This document shows, one piece after another, positions 1-9,291 of a DNA stretch of 39,633 bases. The notes beneath the pieces were generated by a model, which saw nothing but the letters and a program-made list of their open reading frames with translations, was not told where the DNA came from and did no database searches. Source of the DNA: Steroidobacteraceae bacterium (GTDB lineage Bacteria; Chloroflexota; Limnocylindria; QHBO01). Location: NCBI GenBank assembly GCA_025935615.1, contig JAICUY010000008.1:1-39633 (forward strand). The letters are read 5' to 3'. Position 1 is the first letter of the stretch; each line of letters starts with the position of its first letter. Position numbers and translations under genes: made by a program.

Positions 1-163
1 CCGGCGGCGACGGCCCCTAACGACTGTCCTGGGAGCCGGTAAGGGCCGGATCGGGGCGTGCTCGGACCAGAATCTCGACATAGTGGTGGTTGTGACAGTC
101 GGTATCCGTCCGCGCCGGCTGATGCCTTAAGCGCGGGCGAGCGGGGGCGAACCGGAGCCTGCC

Positions 164-169
164 TATAAT
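164..169 (+). promoter_or_regulatory. -10 box TATAAT, 9 nt upstream of ATG 179 (near-leaderless)
   Basis: Perfect TATAAT at 164-169. Confidence 0.6.
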
Positions 170-178
170 CGGTGCCCC

Positions 179-874
179 ATGGCCGGCACGATCATGATCG
201 TCGAGGATGAGCCAGCCGTCGCACGGGGAGTGCAGGTCGCGCTTCAGCGCGAGGGATACCAGGTCGACATCGCCCCGACCGGCGAGAGCGCGCTGGAGCG
301 CTTCGGCGACCTCGCCCCCGAGCTGGTGCTGCTGGACGTGCGGCTGCCCGGGATGGACGGCTTCGAGGTGTGTCGCCAGCTACGGCGAGAGTCGCGGGTG
401 CCGATCCTGTTCCTGACGGCACGCGCCGACGAGGTGGATAAGGTCGTCGGTCTCGAGATCGGTGCCGACGACTACCTGGTCAAGCCCTTCAGCGTGCGCG
501 AGCTGGTGAGTCGGGTGAAGGCGTTGCTGCGGCGAGCGTATGGCGAGCTGGCGAACACGGAAGCCGGCCGCACGTTACGGCGGGGCGACCTTGTGATCGA
601 CCTCGACCGGCGCCGCGTGGCGCGCGATGGGGAGCGAATCGCGCTGACGACCACCGAGTTCGACCTGCTGCGCCACCTGGCCACCCGCCCGGGTCGGGTC
701 TACACCCGCGCCCAGCTGCTCGAGCTGGTGCGCGATTACGAGGCGCTGGAGGCCGACGAGCGGACGATCAACGTGCACATCAGCCACATCCGCGACAAGA
801 TCGAGGTGGATCCCGCCCAGCCGCGTTACATCAAGACGGTGAGGGGTGTCGGGTACGCATTCAGCGAGGAGTAA
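179..874 (+). CDS. OmpR/PhoB-family response regulator
   Basis: Receiver domain (MIVEDEP, DVRLPGMDG, LTAR, KPF) plus C-terminal winged helix (TTTEFDLLRHLATRPGRVYTR...TVRGVGYAF). Confidence 0.95.
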   Translation: MAGTIMIVEDEPAVARGVQVALQREGYQVDIAPTGESALERFGDLAPELVLLDVRLPGMDGFEVCRQLRRESRVPILFLTARADEVDKVVGLEIGADDYLVKPFSVRELVSRVKALLRRAYGELANTEAGRTLRRGDLVIDLDRRRVARDGERIALTTTEFDLLRHLATRPGRVYTRAQLLELVRDYEALEADERTINVHISHIRDKIEVDPAQPRYIKTVRGVGYAFSEE

Positions 875-877
875 CGC

Positions 878-2347
878 GTGAGCCGGTTGCGCGCGTTCCT
901 CAACCGCCTCGACGTGCGGCTCGTGCTGACGCTGAGCAGCGTCGCGGCCGTCAGCCTGCTCGTGTCGGGGATCGCGCTGTTCCAGATCCTCCCCAACTAC
1001 TTCGTGGGCCAAGCCGAGCAGCGTCTGAGCAATGCGGGTCAGGCGACCGGGCTGTTCCTCCAGAACCAGGCGGAGTCGATCGCCGCGCAGCGCCCGCAGT
1101 TCCTGACCTTGCGCGAGCTGCGCGAGGGCCGCTTCCTGCCGGGCGTCGCCCAGTTCGCAGCCGACAACTTCGTGCTCGGCACGGTCGAGTTCTACAACCT
1201 CGATGGCTCGCTGGCGGCCCGCGCCGTACCGAGCGACCCGGCCGCGCTGGCCAGGCAGGGACTGCACGTCGATCCCGATGTCGGCAGCTTCCGCAGCAGG
1301 AACCCGGTCACCATCGCCAACCCGACCCTGGCCGCACCGAGCTTCCGGTACGTCATCGTCGTCTCACAGCCATACACCTCGCGGGCGACGACCCTCAACA
1401 GCGTGCGCGCCGCGCTGCTGGGTGCCGGCGTGCTCGCGCTGCTGGTCTCGGGCCTGGTCGGGACGCTGGTCGGCCGGCGCCTGACGCGACCCATCGACCG
1501 GGTGCGGCGCGTATCGGCCCGGCTGACCGCGGGAGAGCTGGACCAGCGCGTGCCTCCTTCGGGGGTGCGCGAGGTGGACGAGCTGGGGCAGCAGTTCAAC
1601 GTCATGGCCGACCGGCTGTCGGAGTCGCTGCACCTGCTGGAAGCGGACCGGGACCGGCTGCGCGAGTTCGTCGCCGACGTCAGCCACGAGCTCCGCACGC
1701 CGATCGCCGCGCTGCGCACCTTCACCGAGCTGCAGCGCGAGGGAACGGTCGACGAGGCGACGCGGCACGAATTCCTGGATCGGTCGCGCGAGCAGATAAG
1801 CCGGCTGGAGTGGCTGAGCACCAACCTGCTCGACCTGTCGCGGATCGATGCCGGCATCTTCCCGCTCGACATGCGCTGGGGCGACCTGCGCGACCCGCTC
1901 GGCTCGGTTGCCGAGGCACAGGCCGAGGCGGCCGAAGAGCGCGGCGTGAGCCTCGCCACCGCCGTGCCGGCCAAGCCGCTGATGGCGCGCTTCGACCACG
2001 AGCGGATGGTGCAGCTGTTCAGCAACCTGATCGGCAACGCCCTGAAGTTCACGCCGCGAGGCGGCCAGGTGCAGGTCAACCTGAGCGATGGCGACCGGCA
2101 GGCGACGGTCGAGGTCGCCGACACCGGCCCGGGCATCCGGGCCGACGAGCTGCCGCGCATCTTCGAGCGCTTCTACCGGGGCACCAACGTGGGCGAGGCC
2201 CGGGCATCGGGAAGCGGGCTTGGCCTGGCCATCTCGCGCTCGATCGTCGAGATGCATGGCGGCAGCATCGAGGTGGCCAGTCGGGAGGGCCAGGGATCGA
2301 CCTTCCGCGTGCACTTACCCTTGCAAGATCGTTCGCAAGGTCAATGA
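878..2347 (+). CDS. Sensor histidine kinase (HAMP, HisKA, HATPase_c)
   Basis: TM segments, HAMP, H-box DVSHELRTPIAALRTF, N-box LIGNALKFTP, G-boxes DTGPGIRADELPRIFERFYRG and GSGLGLAISRSIVEMHGG. GTG start 3 nt after the response regulator stop. Confidence 0.95.
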   Translation: MSRLRAFLNRLDVRLVLTLSSVAAVSLLVSGIALFQILPNYFVGQAEQRLSNAGQATGLFLQNQAESIAAQRPQFLTLRELREGRFLPGVAQFAADNFVLGTVEFYNLDGSLAARAVPSDPAALARQGLHVDPDVGSFRSRNPVTIANPTLAAPSFRYVIVVSQPYTSRATTLNSVRAALLGAGVLALLVSGLVGTLVGRRLTRPIDRVRRVSARLTAGELDQRVPPSGVREVDELGQQFNVMADRLSESLHLLEADRDRLREFVADVSHELRTPIAALRTFTELQREGTVDEATRHEFLDRSREQISRLEWLSTNLLDLSRIDAGIFPLDMRWGDLRDPLGSVAEAQAEAAEERGVSLATAVPAKPLMARFDHERMVQLFSNLIGNALKFTPRGGQVQVNLSDGDRQATVEVADTGPGIRADELPRIFERFYRGTNVGEARASGSGLGLAISRSIVEMHGGSIEVASREGQGSTFRVHLPLQDRSQGQ

Positions 2348-2423
2348 AACTTCATCTCGCATCGATCCTGCACGCAATCCAACACGTTCAGCATGGTGAG
2401 GTTTCATCCCAGCACCGCAGACC

Positions 2424-3716
2424 ATGACCGACCCGACACAGAACGAATTCGACGACACGCAACCGGTTGAAGTCCACCGCTACGGCCCCGAGCCGACCGA
2501 AGCGGCCCGGCCGGTGCAGTCGCAAGCCGCACCGGCGTGGTCCAGCCGCCCGCCGCTGATGCACAGCGCGCCCCCTTCTCGCGAGCGCCGCGGGCCGGGG
2601 CTGCTGCCGGTGATCGGCATCGCGCTGGTGGTGGGCATCGTGTCGGGTGGTCTTTCGGCCGCGGCGGTGACCAACCTGATGCGCGACGGCAGTGGCACAC
2701 CGGCGGCGCCGAGCCAGGGCATCGACGGTGGCACGAACGTGTCGCAGGTGCATATCGACGAGTCGTCGGCGGTGATCAGCGCGGTCGACAAGGTGATGCC
2801 GGCGGTGGTCACCATCGCCTCGACCTCGAACGGCATCTTCGGCGGCGCCAGCGGCGTCGGATCGGGCTTCATCTTCAATCCTGACGGCTGGATCCTGACC
2901 AACAAGCACGTCGTCGACGGCGCCGACAAGCTCAGCGTGCAGCTCAACGACACGCGCACCTTCGACGCCAAGGTGATTGGGATTGACACGCTGACGGACC
3001 TGGCGATCGTGAAGATCGATGCAAAGGACCTGCCCACCGCACCGCTCGGCAACAGCGCGGACCTCGAGCTCGGCCAGCTGGCGGTCGCCATCGGCAACCC
3101 GCTCGGCAACTTCCGCAACACCGTCACCACCGGCGTGGTCTCAGGGCTCGGGCGCCAGATCCAGGCCAACGACGCCAGCGAGACGAGCGCCGAGCAGCTC
3201 AACAACCTGATCCAGACCGATGCGGCCATCAATCCCGGCAACTCCGGCGGCCCGCTCATCGACAGCTCGGGCCAGGTGATCGGCATCAACACGGCCGTGT
3301 CGAACAATGCGCAGGGCATCGGCTTCGCGATTCCGATCGACGTCGCCAAGCCGATCCTGAGCCAGGCGGTTGCCGGCAAGGAGATTGCGCGGCCATGGAT
3401 CGGGGTCTACTACCAGCAGATCACCAAGCAGCTGGCCAACCAGGAGAACCTGCCGGTCGACGAGGGTGTCGTGATCGAGCCGCCGCGCCAGGGCGTGCCG
3501 GCGGTCTTTCCCGGCAGTCCCGCCGACAAGGCTGGGCTGAAAGCGGGCGACGTGGTCGTCGCGGTCGACGGCGAGCAGCTCGACATGAACCACGATCTGT
3601 CGACCATGATTCTGCCGCACCAGCCGGGCGACACCATCAGCCTGCGAGTGCTCCGCAGCGACAGCACCACCGAGCTGAAGGTCACCCTCGGCACGCTTCC
3701 GCGCCAGACGAGCTAG
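2424..3716 (+). CDS. HtrA/DegP-like trypsin-like serine protease with PDZ domain
   Basis: N-terminal TM; GSGFIF...NKHVV, DLAIVKI, TDAAINPGNSGGPLID; C-terminal PDZ. Confidence 0.93.
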   Translation: MTDPTQNEFDDTQPVEVHRYGPEPTEAARPVQSQAAPAWSSRPPLMHSAPPSRERRGPGLLPVIGIALVVGIVSGGLSAAAVTNLMRDGSGTPAAPSQGIDGGTNVSQVHIDESSAVISAVDKVMPAVVTIASTSNGIFGGASGVGSGFIFNPDGWILTNKHVVDGADKLSVQLNDTRTFDAKVIGIDTLTDLAIVKIDAKDLPTAPLGNSADLELGQLAVAIGNPLGNFRNTVTTGVVSGLGRQIQANDASETSAEQLNNLIQTDAAINPGNSGGPLIDSSGQVIGINTAVSNNAQGIGFAIPIDVAKPILSQAVAGKEIARPWIGVYYQQITKQLANQENLPVDEGVVIEPPRQGVPAVFPGSPADKAGLKAGDVVVAVDGEQLDMNHDLSTMILPHQPGDTISLRVLRSDSTTELKVTLGTLPRQTS

Positions 3717-3762
3717 CCGCCCATTTCCACGCACCGAGGCTGCCGTTGACCGTCGGCGGTGC

Positions 3763-4137
3763 TCAGGCCTGCTCGCGGCTCCGCACCAGCACCACTTCAA
3801 CGGTCTCGAAGGCTCCAGGGAGCGGGGCCTCCGGCTTGCGCACCCGCACCTCGACCTTCGTGATGCGCGCCTGATTGGCAAGCACCGCATCGGCCACGGC
3901 GGTGGCCAGCGACTCGATCAGCCGGAAGCTGGTGTCCTCGACGATGCGCGCCACCTCGGGCATCACGGCCGCGTAGTCGACGGTCTTGGCAAGATCGTCG
4001 TCGGCGGCCGCCGCGGAGAGATCCGCCCACATCGTCACGTCGACCTCGAACGGCTGCGGCTCCATTCGCTCCTCGAGGCTGACGCCGTGCCGTCCCAGGA
4101 AGCGCATCCCGCGCAGCGTGATGTGGTCCTCACTCAT
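3763..4137 (-). CDS. folB: Dihydroneopterin aldolase
   Basis: DHITLRGMRFLGRHGVSLEERMEPQPFEVDV...; ATGA overlap with the folP stop. Confidence 0.9.
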   Translation of the reverse strand: MSEDHITLRGMRFLGRHGVSLEERMEPQPFEVDVTMWADLSAAAADDDLAKTVDYAAVMPEVARIVEDTSFRLIESLATAVADAVLANQARITKVEVRVRKPEAPLPGAFETVEVVLVRSREQA

Positions 4138-4991
4138 GGCCGCAGTCTGACGATGGCGTCGGCGACGCGCAGCGTGCGGGCGACGTGCTCGACGTCGTGC
4201 ACCCGCACCACGTCGGCTCCCTGGGCAATGGCCAGCGCGACGGTGGCGGCGGTGCCCTCGACCCGCTGATGCGGAGGCAGGCCTCCCAGCAGCTCACCGA
4301 TGAACCGCTTGCGGCTGGTCCCGACCAGCAGCGGCAGCGCGCCCACCGCCTCCTTCAGCTCTCCGAGCCGATGCAGCAGCTCGATCGAATGCTCCGGCTT
4401 CTTGCCGAAGCCGATGCCGGGGTCGACCAGCAGGCGGTCGCGCGACACGCCACGCTCGAGCGCCGCGTCGATCGCATCGCGCAGCCAGGCGACCACCTCC
4501 TCGAACACCCCGTGTTCGTAGTGCGCCCGTTCCTTGTTGTGCATCAGCACCAGGTAGGCGGCGCGTTCGGCCGCGGCCGTGGCCGTGTCCGGGTCGCGCC
4601 GCGCGCCCCACACGTCGTTGACCATGCCGGCGCCAGCGGCCAGCGCCTCGCGCGCCACGCCTCCTTTCGAGGTGTCGATGCTCACCAGCGCTCGGTCGCC
4701 GAACGCGTTGGCGAGCGCCCGCACCACGGGCACCGCTCGGGCAGCCTCGCGCCGCGGATCGACCTCGTCATGCTCTCCATAGACCGATGCGGGCCGCGTC
4801 GACTCGGCACCCACGTCGAGGATGTCGGCTCCGGCCTCGACGAACGCGCGTCCCTGTTCGAGCGCGGCGGCCACCACAGCCGCCTCGTCGGCGTCGGGCG
4901 GCGCGATGCCGTCGCCGCTGAACGAATCAGGGGTGACGTTGATGATCCCCATCAGATACGTGCGCTCGCCCCAGCGCAGGTCCGGCGTCAT
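4134..4991 (-). CDS. folP: Dihydropteroate synthase
   Basis: MGIINVTPDSFSGDG, DVGAESTRPAS, DPGIGFGKKPEHS, GTSRKRFIG. Start reassigned to MTPDLRWGERTY; the longer ORF runs into folC. Confidence 0.93.
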   Translation of the reverse strand: MTPDLRWGERTYLMGIINVTPDSFSGDGIAPPDADEAAVVAAALEQGRAFVEAGADILDVGAESTRPASVYGEHDEVDPRREAARAVPVVRALANAFGDRALVSIDTSKGGVAREALAAGAGMVNDVWGARRDPDTATAAAERAAYLVLMHNKERAHYEHGVFEEVVAWLRDAIDAALERGVSRDRLLVDPGIGFGKKPEHSIELLHRLGELKEAVGALPLLVGTSRKRFIGELLGGLPPHQRVEGTAATVALAIAQGADVVRVHDVEHVARTLRVADAIVRLRP

Positions 4992-6304
4992 GCCTCCCGC
5001 TCCCCGGTGAGCAGGCCGCGGACTGCGCCGACCAGGTACAGCGAGCCGGCCACAACGACCGGCGTGTCGTTCTCCGCCCGCTCGGCAGCCCGCGCCATCG
5101 CGTCCGCCGGCGTCACGGCGATTTCGGCTGACGTTGCGCTCAGCCTGCGCCAGCGGCGCGCCAGGTCGGCCGGCGGCAGCGCGGTCGTCTCGTCGACGGC
5201 GGTGAAGATCGGCCGCGGATCGACGGCCGTCAGCGCGCGGAGCACCGCCTCGACGCGCTTGCCGCGCATGGCGCCGAAGACGAGCATCGGCCGTCGCACG
5301 CCGAGCTCGGCGAGCGCAGTTGCCAGGGCGCGGCCGCCCGCCGGGTTGTGGGCGCCGTCGAGCAGGACGCGGCCGAGTCCCAGCCGGGCGCCGTCGAGCA
5401 GCTCCAGCCGTCCGGGCCAGCTCGCGGCCGCCAACCCTTGGCGAACCGCCTCCTCGCCGACCGTCACGCCATGTCGCTCGGCGACCGCATCGAGGAGTGC
5501 CAGGGTCACCGCGGCATTCTGCGCCTGGTGGCTGCCGAGCAGGCCGATCTGGAGGTTGCGCAGCGCGCGCCCCGGGGTCACCGCATCGACGAGCAACCCG
5601 TCCCAGCCGGATTCGCGGAGTGTCACGCGATACGGCTGGCGCGGGCCGGCGAGCCGCAGCGGGACGTCGAGCGCGGTGCATCGGTCCAGGATCGGGCGCA
5701 GCCCACGGCCCGAGGCGCCGGTCACCGCCAGGTCGCCAGCCTCGATGATCGCCGCCTTCTCGGTCCCGATGGCAACCAGCGTCGAGCCGAGGTAGCGCTC
5801 GTGATCCTTCTGCACGTTCGTGATCGCCGCCACGCCCAGATCCGCGGCGTGGGTCGCATCGAGCCGGCCGCCCATGCCGACCTCGACCAGCGCCAGATCG
5901 ATCCCCGCGCGCGCCAGCTCGGCGTAGGCGGCGGCGGTCAGCACCTCGAACTCGGTCGGCGGGCCGAGACGAGCGGCCACGGCGTCGACCGCGGGCAGCA
6001 CCCGCTCCAGCGCGGCCGCAAAGCGCTTCTCGGAGAGCGGCTGGCCATCGATCGCAATGCGCTCGCGATAGCTGACAAGGTGCGGCTTGGGCATGGTGCC
6101 AACGCGGCAACCGGCCGCCTGGAGCACGGCACGCGCCATGGCCACGACACTCCCCTTGCCGTTGGTGCCACCGACCAGTGCGCCGCGCAGCGTGCGCTCG
6201 GGATGGTCGAGCTCGTCGAGGATGCCGCGGATGCGGTCGAGGCCCAGGCTGATGCCGAAGCGGCCGCGGGCGCGCAGCGCCTCGACGGCATCGGCGTAGC
6301 TCAT
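4988..6304 (-). CDS. folC: Folylpolyglutamate synthase/dihydrofolate synthase
   Basis: GGTNGKGSVVAM, VGMGGRLDATH, DGAHNPAGG. Start MSYADAVEALRARG at 6304, inside a GACCGATG motif. Confidence 0.9.
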   Translation of the reverse strand: MSYADAVEALRARGRFGISLGLDRIRGILDELDHPERTLRGALVGGTNGKGSVVAMARAVLQAAGCRVGTMPKPHLVSYRERIAIDGQPLSEKRFAAALERVLPAVDAVAARLGPPTEFEVLTAAAYAELARAGIDLALVEVGMGGRLDATHAADLGVAAITNVQKDHERYLGSTLVAIGTEKAAIIEAGDLAVTGASGRGLRPILDRCTALDVPLRLAGPRQPYRVTLRESGWDGLLVDAVTPGRALRNLQIGLLGSHQAQNAAVTLALLDAVAERHGVTVGEEAVRQGLAAASWPGRLELLDGARLGLGRVLLDGAHNPAGGRALATALAELGVRRPMLVFGAMRGKRVEAVLRALTAVDPRPIFTAVDETTALPPADLARRWRRLSATSAEIAVTPADAMARAAERAENDTPVVVAGSLYLVGAVRGLLTGEREA

Positions 6305-6329
6305 CGGTCCGGCCCTCGCAGCCGAGCGG

Positions 6330-6896
6330 TCACTCGGAAGCCGCGTCGTCCTCGTAGAAGACGCAGTCGTTGAACTGGCCGGTGAGGCACAGGTCGGTGA
6401 CGTAGCCCGAATCGAGGTGGACGCCGCCACGCAGCTCGCATCGGCTCACGACGCCGTCCTGCTTCATGAGCGTGCGCAGCATCTGAGGCGCCTGGATGGG
6501 GACTCGGCCCTTCGAGCCGTTGGTGAGGTAGAAGTGCGGGCAGGTGTGCCGGCGCGGACGCCCGTAGCCGAGTGGCACGCCACGGCGCCCGACGTGCACC
6601 TCCAGCGGCGGCTTCTCGACTCCGGCGAACCGCTTCTCGGCGATGATGCAGCGCCCGGGCTCGCATTCCTTGTCGTTGTAGCAGCAGGCCCGCTCGGGAC
6701 CGATGCCCTCCACCGCCCACAGCTCCCAGCAGGGACGGCGCAGGATGAAGGCGGGACAGCGGTAGCGAATGGTGAGATCGCAGTTCTCGACCTCCCAGCA
6801 CATCTGTCGCCGGTCGGCGCCACGCCGGTCCGGCGCGAAGGGATCGGCCTGCTGGCGGCGATCCGCTCCCCTCCGTCGCTCGGTCTTGATGATCAT
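6330..6896 (-). CDS. Cysteine-rich protein of unknown function (12 Cys, two CWE motifs)
   Basis: MIIKTERRRGADRRQ...CWEVENC...RCPAF...PCWELW...ACCYNDKECEPGRC...HTCPHFYLTNGS. Confidence 0.75.
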   Translation of the reverse strand: MIIKTERRRGADRRQQADPFAPDRRGADRRQMCWEVENCDLTIRYRCPAFILRRPCWELWAVEGIGPERACCYNDKECEPGRCIIAEKRFAGVEKPPLEVHVGRRGVPLGYGRPRRHTCPHFYLTNGSKGRVPIQAPQMLRTLMKQDGVVSRCELRGGVHLDSGYVTDLCLTGQFNDCVFYEDDAASE

Positions 6897-6932
6897 GGGC
6901 GGTGTCGGTCGATTCCCTCCGTGGCGGGCCGA

Positions 6933-7253
6933 TTACAGGAATCGGCTCAGCCGGTCCTCCATCGCCTCCTGCGGCATGTAGCCGACCAGCCGGGCGGCCT
7001 CGCTGCCGTTCTTGAACAGGATCAGCGTCGGGATACTGAAAATGCTGTAGCGCATGGCGAGCTGCTGGTTCTCGTCGGTGTTGACCTTGGCGACCGACAG
7101 CTTCTCGGCGTGAGCGTCGCCGAAGCTCTCGACCACGGGCGAGACGAGCCGGCACGGGCCGCACCACGGCGCCCAGAAGTCGACGAGGACCGGTTTCTGG
7201 CTGTTCAGCACATCGGTCTCGAAGCTCGATTCGTCAACCGTCACGGGTGACAT
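6933..7253 (-). CDS. trxA: Thioredoxin
   Basis: VLVDFWAPWCGPCRLVSPVVE...SIPTLILFKNG. Start MSPVTVDESSF chosen; the upstream extension is probably spurious. Confidence 0.93.
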   Translation of the reverse strand: MSPVTVDESSFETDVLNSQKPVLVDFWAPWCGPCRLVSPVVESFGDAHAEKLSVAKVNTDENQQLAMRYSIFSIPTLILFKNGSEAARLVGYMPQEAMEDRLSRFL

Positions 7254-7330
7254 GTTCGCGTTGATGACCTCCCACAGGGGATATCGGTTTGCGTTCTGAA
7301 GTGTTCGGCATGATAGACCGATGCCGCCGC

Positions 7331-7350
7331 GGAGCGTGTCGCCACGCTCC
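7331..7350. promoter_or_regulatory. Perfect 8-bp hairpin GGAGCGTG-GCGA-CACGCTCC (GNRA loop on the minus strand)
   Basis: Inverted repeat read directly, upstream of trxA. Confidence 0.5.
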
Positions 7351-7551
7351 CGGCGGGCTTGAGCGGCCGTTTTTGGGCCTCGCGTTTCACCCGGCGGAAC
7401 GAATGACCCTCGGCGCACCGACGCGAGGCTGATTCCGGCGGAATCGCGGTCAATTGTTCCGCCGTGTGAGCACGCTTGACCATGCACGCCGATCCGGCCG
7501 TCAAACGTTCCACCACGCGGAACGGCGTGCAGCGGGGGCTGATTCGCGGGT

Positions 7552-7569
7552 TGGCCGACATGTCGGCCA
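7552..7569. repeat. 18-bp perfect palindrome TGGCCGACATGTCGGCCA
   Basis: Read directly in the trxA-kinase intergenic region. Confidence 0.7.
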
Positions 7570-7619
7570 TGTGCAGCGCGGGGCGCTTCCGGTGAAATCC
7601 GGCCGTACAACGGCCAGGA

Positions 7620-9251
7620 TCACGTGGGCGACGGCGTGGGACTCGGGCTGGGGCTCGGCGACGGCGTGGGACTCGGGCTGGGGCTCGGCGACGGCGTGGG
7701 GCTCGGGGTGGGGCTCGGCGATGGGGTCGGTTCGGGACCCTTGGACAGCCAGATGTCCACCGGGTCGCCGACCTGGACGGGCGCGCCCGTGATGGGGCTG
7801 GTGCGCGTCACCGTGCCCTCCCGCTGGTCGCTGAATTCCTCCCTGACATTGCCGAGCACCAGACCGGCCTGGGCGAGCGACTCGCGGGCAGTCTGCTGGT
7901 CCTGGCCGACGATGGGCGGGACCGTCGTCTCCTCGGGGCCGCTGCTCGGAATGATGGTGACGGTGGCGCCGTCGGGCTGCTGCTCACCGGCAGCCGGCTC
8001 GGTGCGGATAACGTGGTCCTCGTCGACCTCGTCGCTGGCCTCCGGGTCGCCCAGCTTCACCTCGAAGCCGAGGTCGGTGAGCGTACGGCGCGCCTCCGGC
8101 ACGGTGTCGCCGGTGACGTCCGGGACTCCGACCAGGGCCGTCGACGGCGACGGCGAAGTCGCAGGCCCGCCAAGACCGGAGAAGACCTGGGCGGCAAGGA
8201 AGCCGATCGTGCCCAACAGCACGATCGCCAGCAGCGCCAGCAACCAGATCCACCACGGCTGGCCCTGGCGCTCGCGCTCCTCGGCCGGCCGATACGGAGG
8301 CGCACCGACTACCGGCGTGCGCGGCACGCGGTCGGAGGGCCGAGTGACGCGGGGCGGAACGTAGACGGTTGGCTCCCCGCGCGGCGGGACGGCGGCCACG
8401 GCCGCAGCTGGCACCTCGTCCGGGTCGCGCTGCCAGGCACGCAGCGCCTCGGCGAACGAGCCGGCATCCGGGAAGCGGTCCTCCGGCTCGCGGGCCAGCG
8501 CGCGCATCACGACCGCCACCAGGCCGGCCGGCAGCTCGGGACGGTAGCGGGTCGGCGGCGGGGGGTCCTCGTTCAGGCGTTTGAGCGCCACCCCGGCGGC
8601 CGAGTCGCCCTCGAACGGCCGCCGCCCGGTGAGCATCTCGTACAGGACGATGCCCAGCGCGTAGACGTCCGAGGCGCCGGTCACCTCGTCGCCGCGTGCC
8701 TGCTCGGGGCTGAAGTAGTGGACCGAGCCGAGGGTCGTCCCGGTGACGGTCATCGACGCCTCGCTGACGGCGCGGGCGATGCCGAAGTCGGTGACCTTCA
8801 CTTCGCCGTCGTCGGTGATCAGGATGTTGCCCGGCTTCACGTCGCGATGGACGATCCCGCGTCGGTGGGCCGCCTCCAGGGCCGAGGCGACGCCGATCGC
8901 CACCCGCACCGAGTCCTCGACGGACAGGTTGCCGCGCTCGCGCAGGACGGTTGCCAGGTCCTCGCCGTCGACCAGCTGCATGACGATGTACTGAGTGCCC
9001 TCGTCCGCATCGGTCCCGTAGTCATAAACCGACACGATGTTGGGGTGGGCCAGTGAGCCGGCGGCGCGCGCCTCCTGCTTGAAGCGGGCCACGAATCCTG
9101 GATCGCCGGAGTACTGGGCGCGCAGCAGCTTCACGGCGACCTCCCGGTCGAGCTGCTGGTCCACGGCGCGCCACAGCGTCGCCATCCCGCCCTCGCCAAG
9201 CGGAGCGATGAGGCGGTAGCGGCCGCCGATGAGCCTGCCGATCATCTCCAC
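7620..9251 (-). CDS. PknB-like Ser/Thr protein kinase with two PASTA domains and a Pro/Ser/Thr-rich tail
   Basis: GGRYRLIAPLGEGGMATLWRAVD, HRDVKPGNILI, DFGIARA; TM segment; two PASTA units; (PTPSPSPSPS)n C-terminus. Confidence 0.95.
   Translation of the reverse strand: MEMIGRLIGGRYRLIAPLGEGGMATLWRAVDQQLDREVAVKLLRAQYSGDPGFVARFKQEARAAGSLAHPNIVSVYDYGTDADEGTQYIVMQLVDGEDLATVLRERGNLSVEDSVRVAIGVASALEAAHRRGIVHRDVKPGNILITDDGEVKVTDFGIARAVSEASMTVTGTTLGSVHYFSPEQARGDEVTGASDVYALGIVLYEMLTGRRPFEGDSAAGVALKRLNEDPPPPTRYRPELPAGLVAVVMRALAREPEDRFPDAGSFAEALRAWQRDPDEVPAAAVAAVPPRGEPTVYVPPRVTRPSDRVPRTPVVGAPPYRPAEERERQGQPWWIWLLALLAIVLLGTIGFLAAQVFSGLGGPATSPSPSTALVGVPDVTGDTVPEARRTLTDLGFEVKLGDPEASDEVDEDHVIRTEPAAGEQQPDGATVTIIPSSGPEETTVPPIVGQDQQTARESLAQAGLVLGNVREEFSDQREGTVTRTSPITGAPVQVGDPVDIWLSKGPEPTPSPSPTPSPTPSPSPSPSPTPSPSPSPSPTPSPT
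7627..7735. repeat. ~30-bp tandem repeat (about 3.5 copies) encoding the PTPSPSPSPS tail
   Basis: Unit ggcgacggcgtgggactcgggctggggctc repeated with drift. Confidence 0.8.
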
Positions 9252-9291
9252 GTCGGCGACAGGGTACCCGCCGAGGACGGGGCGGTCGCGC

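Noticed and set aside
4185-5795. 536-aa plus-strand ORF opposite folP/folC
   Set aside because: Shadow ORF; the opposite strand carries diagnostic FolP and FolC motifs.
6933-7610. Long N-terminal extension of thioredoxin
   Set aside because: The extension lacks domain-like sequence and crosses the structured intergenic region; the normal thioredoxin N-terminus starts near MSPVTVDESSF.
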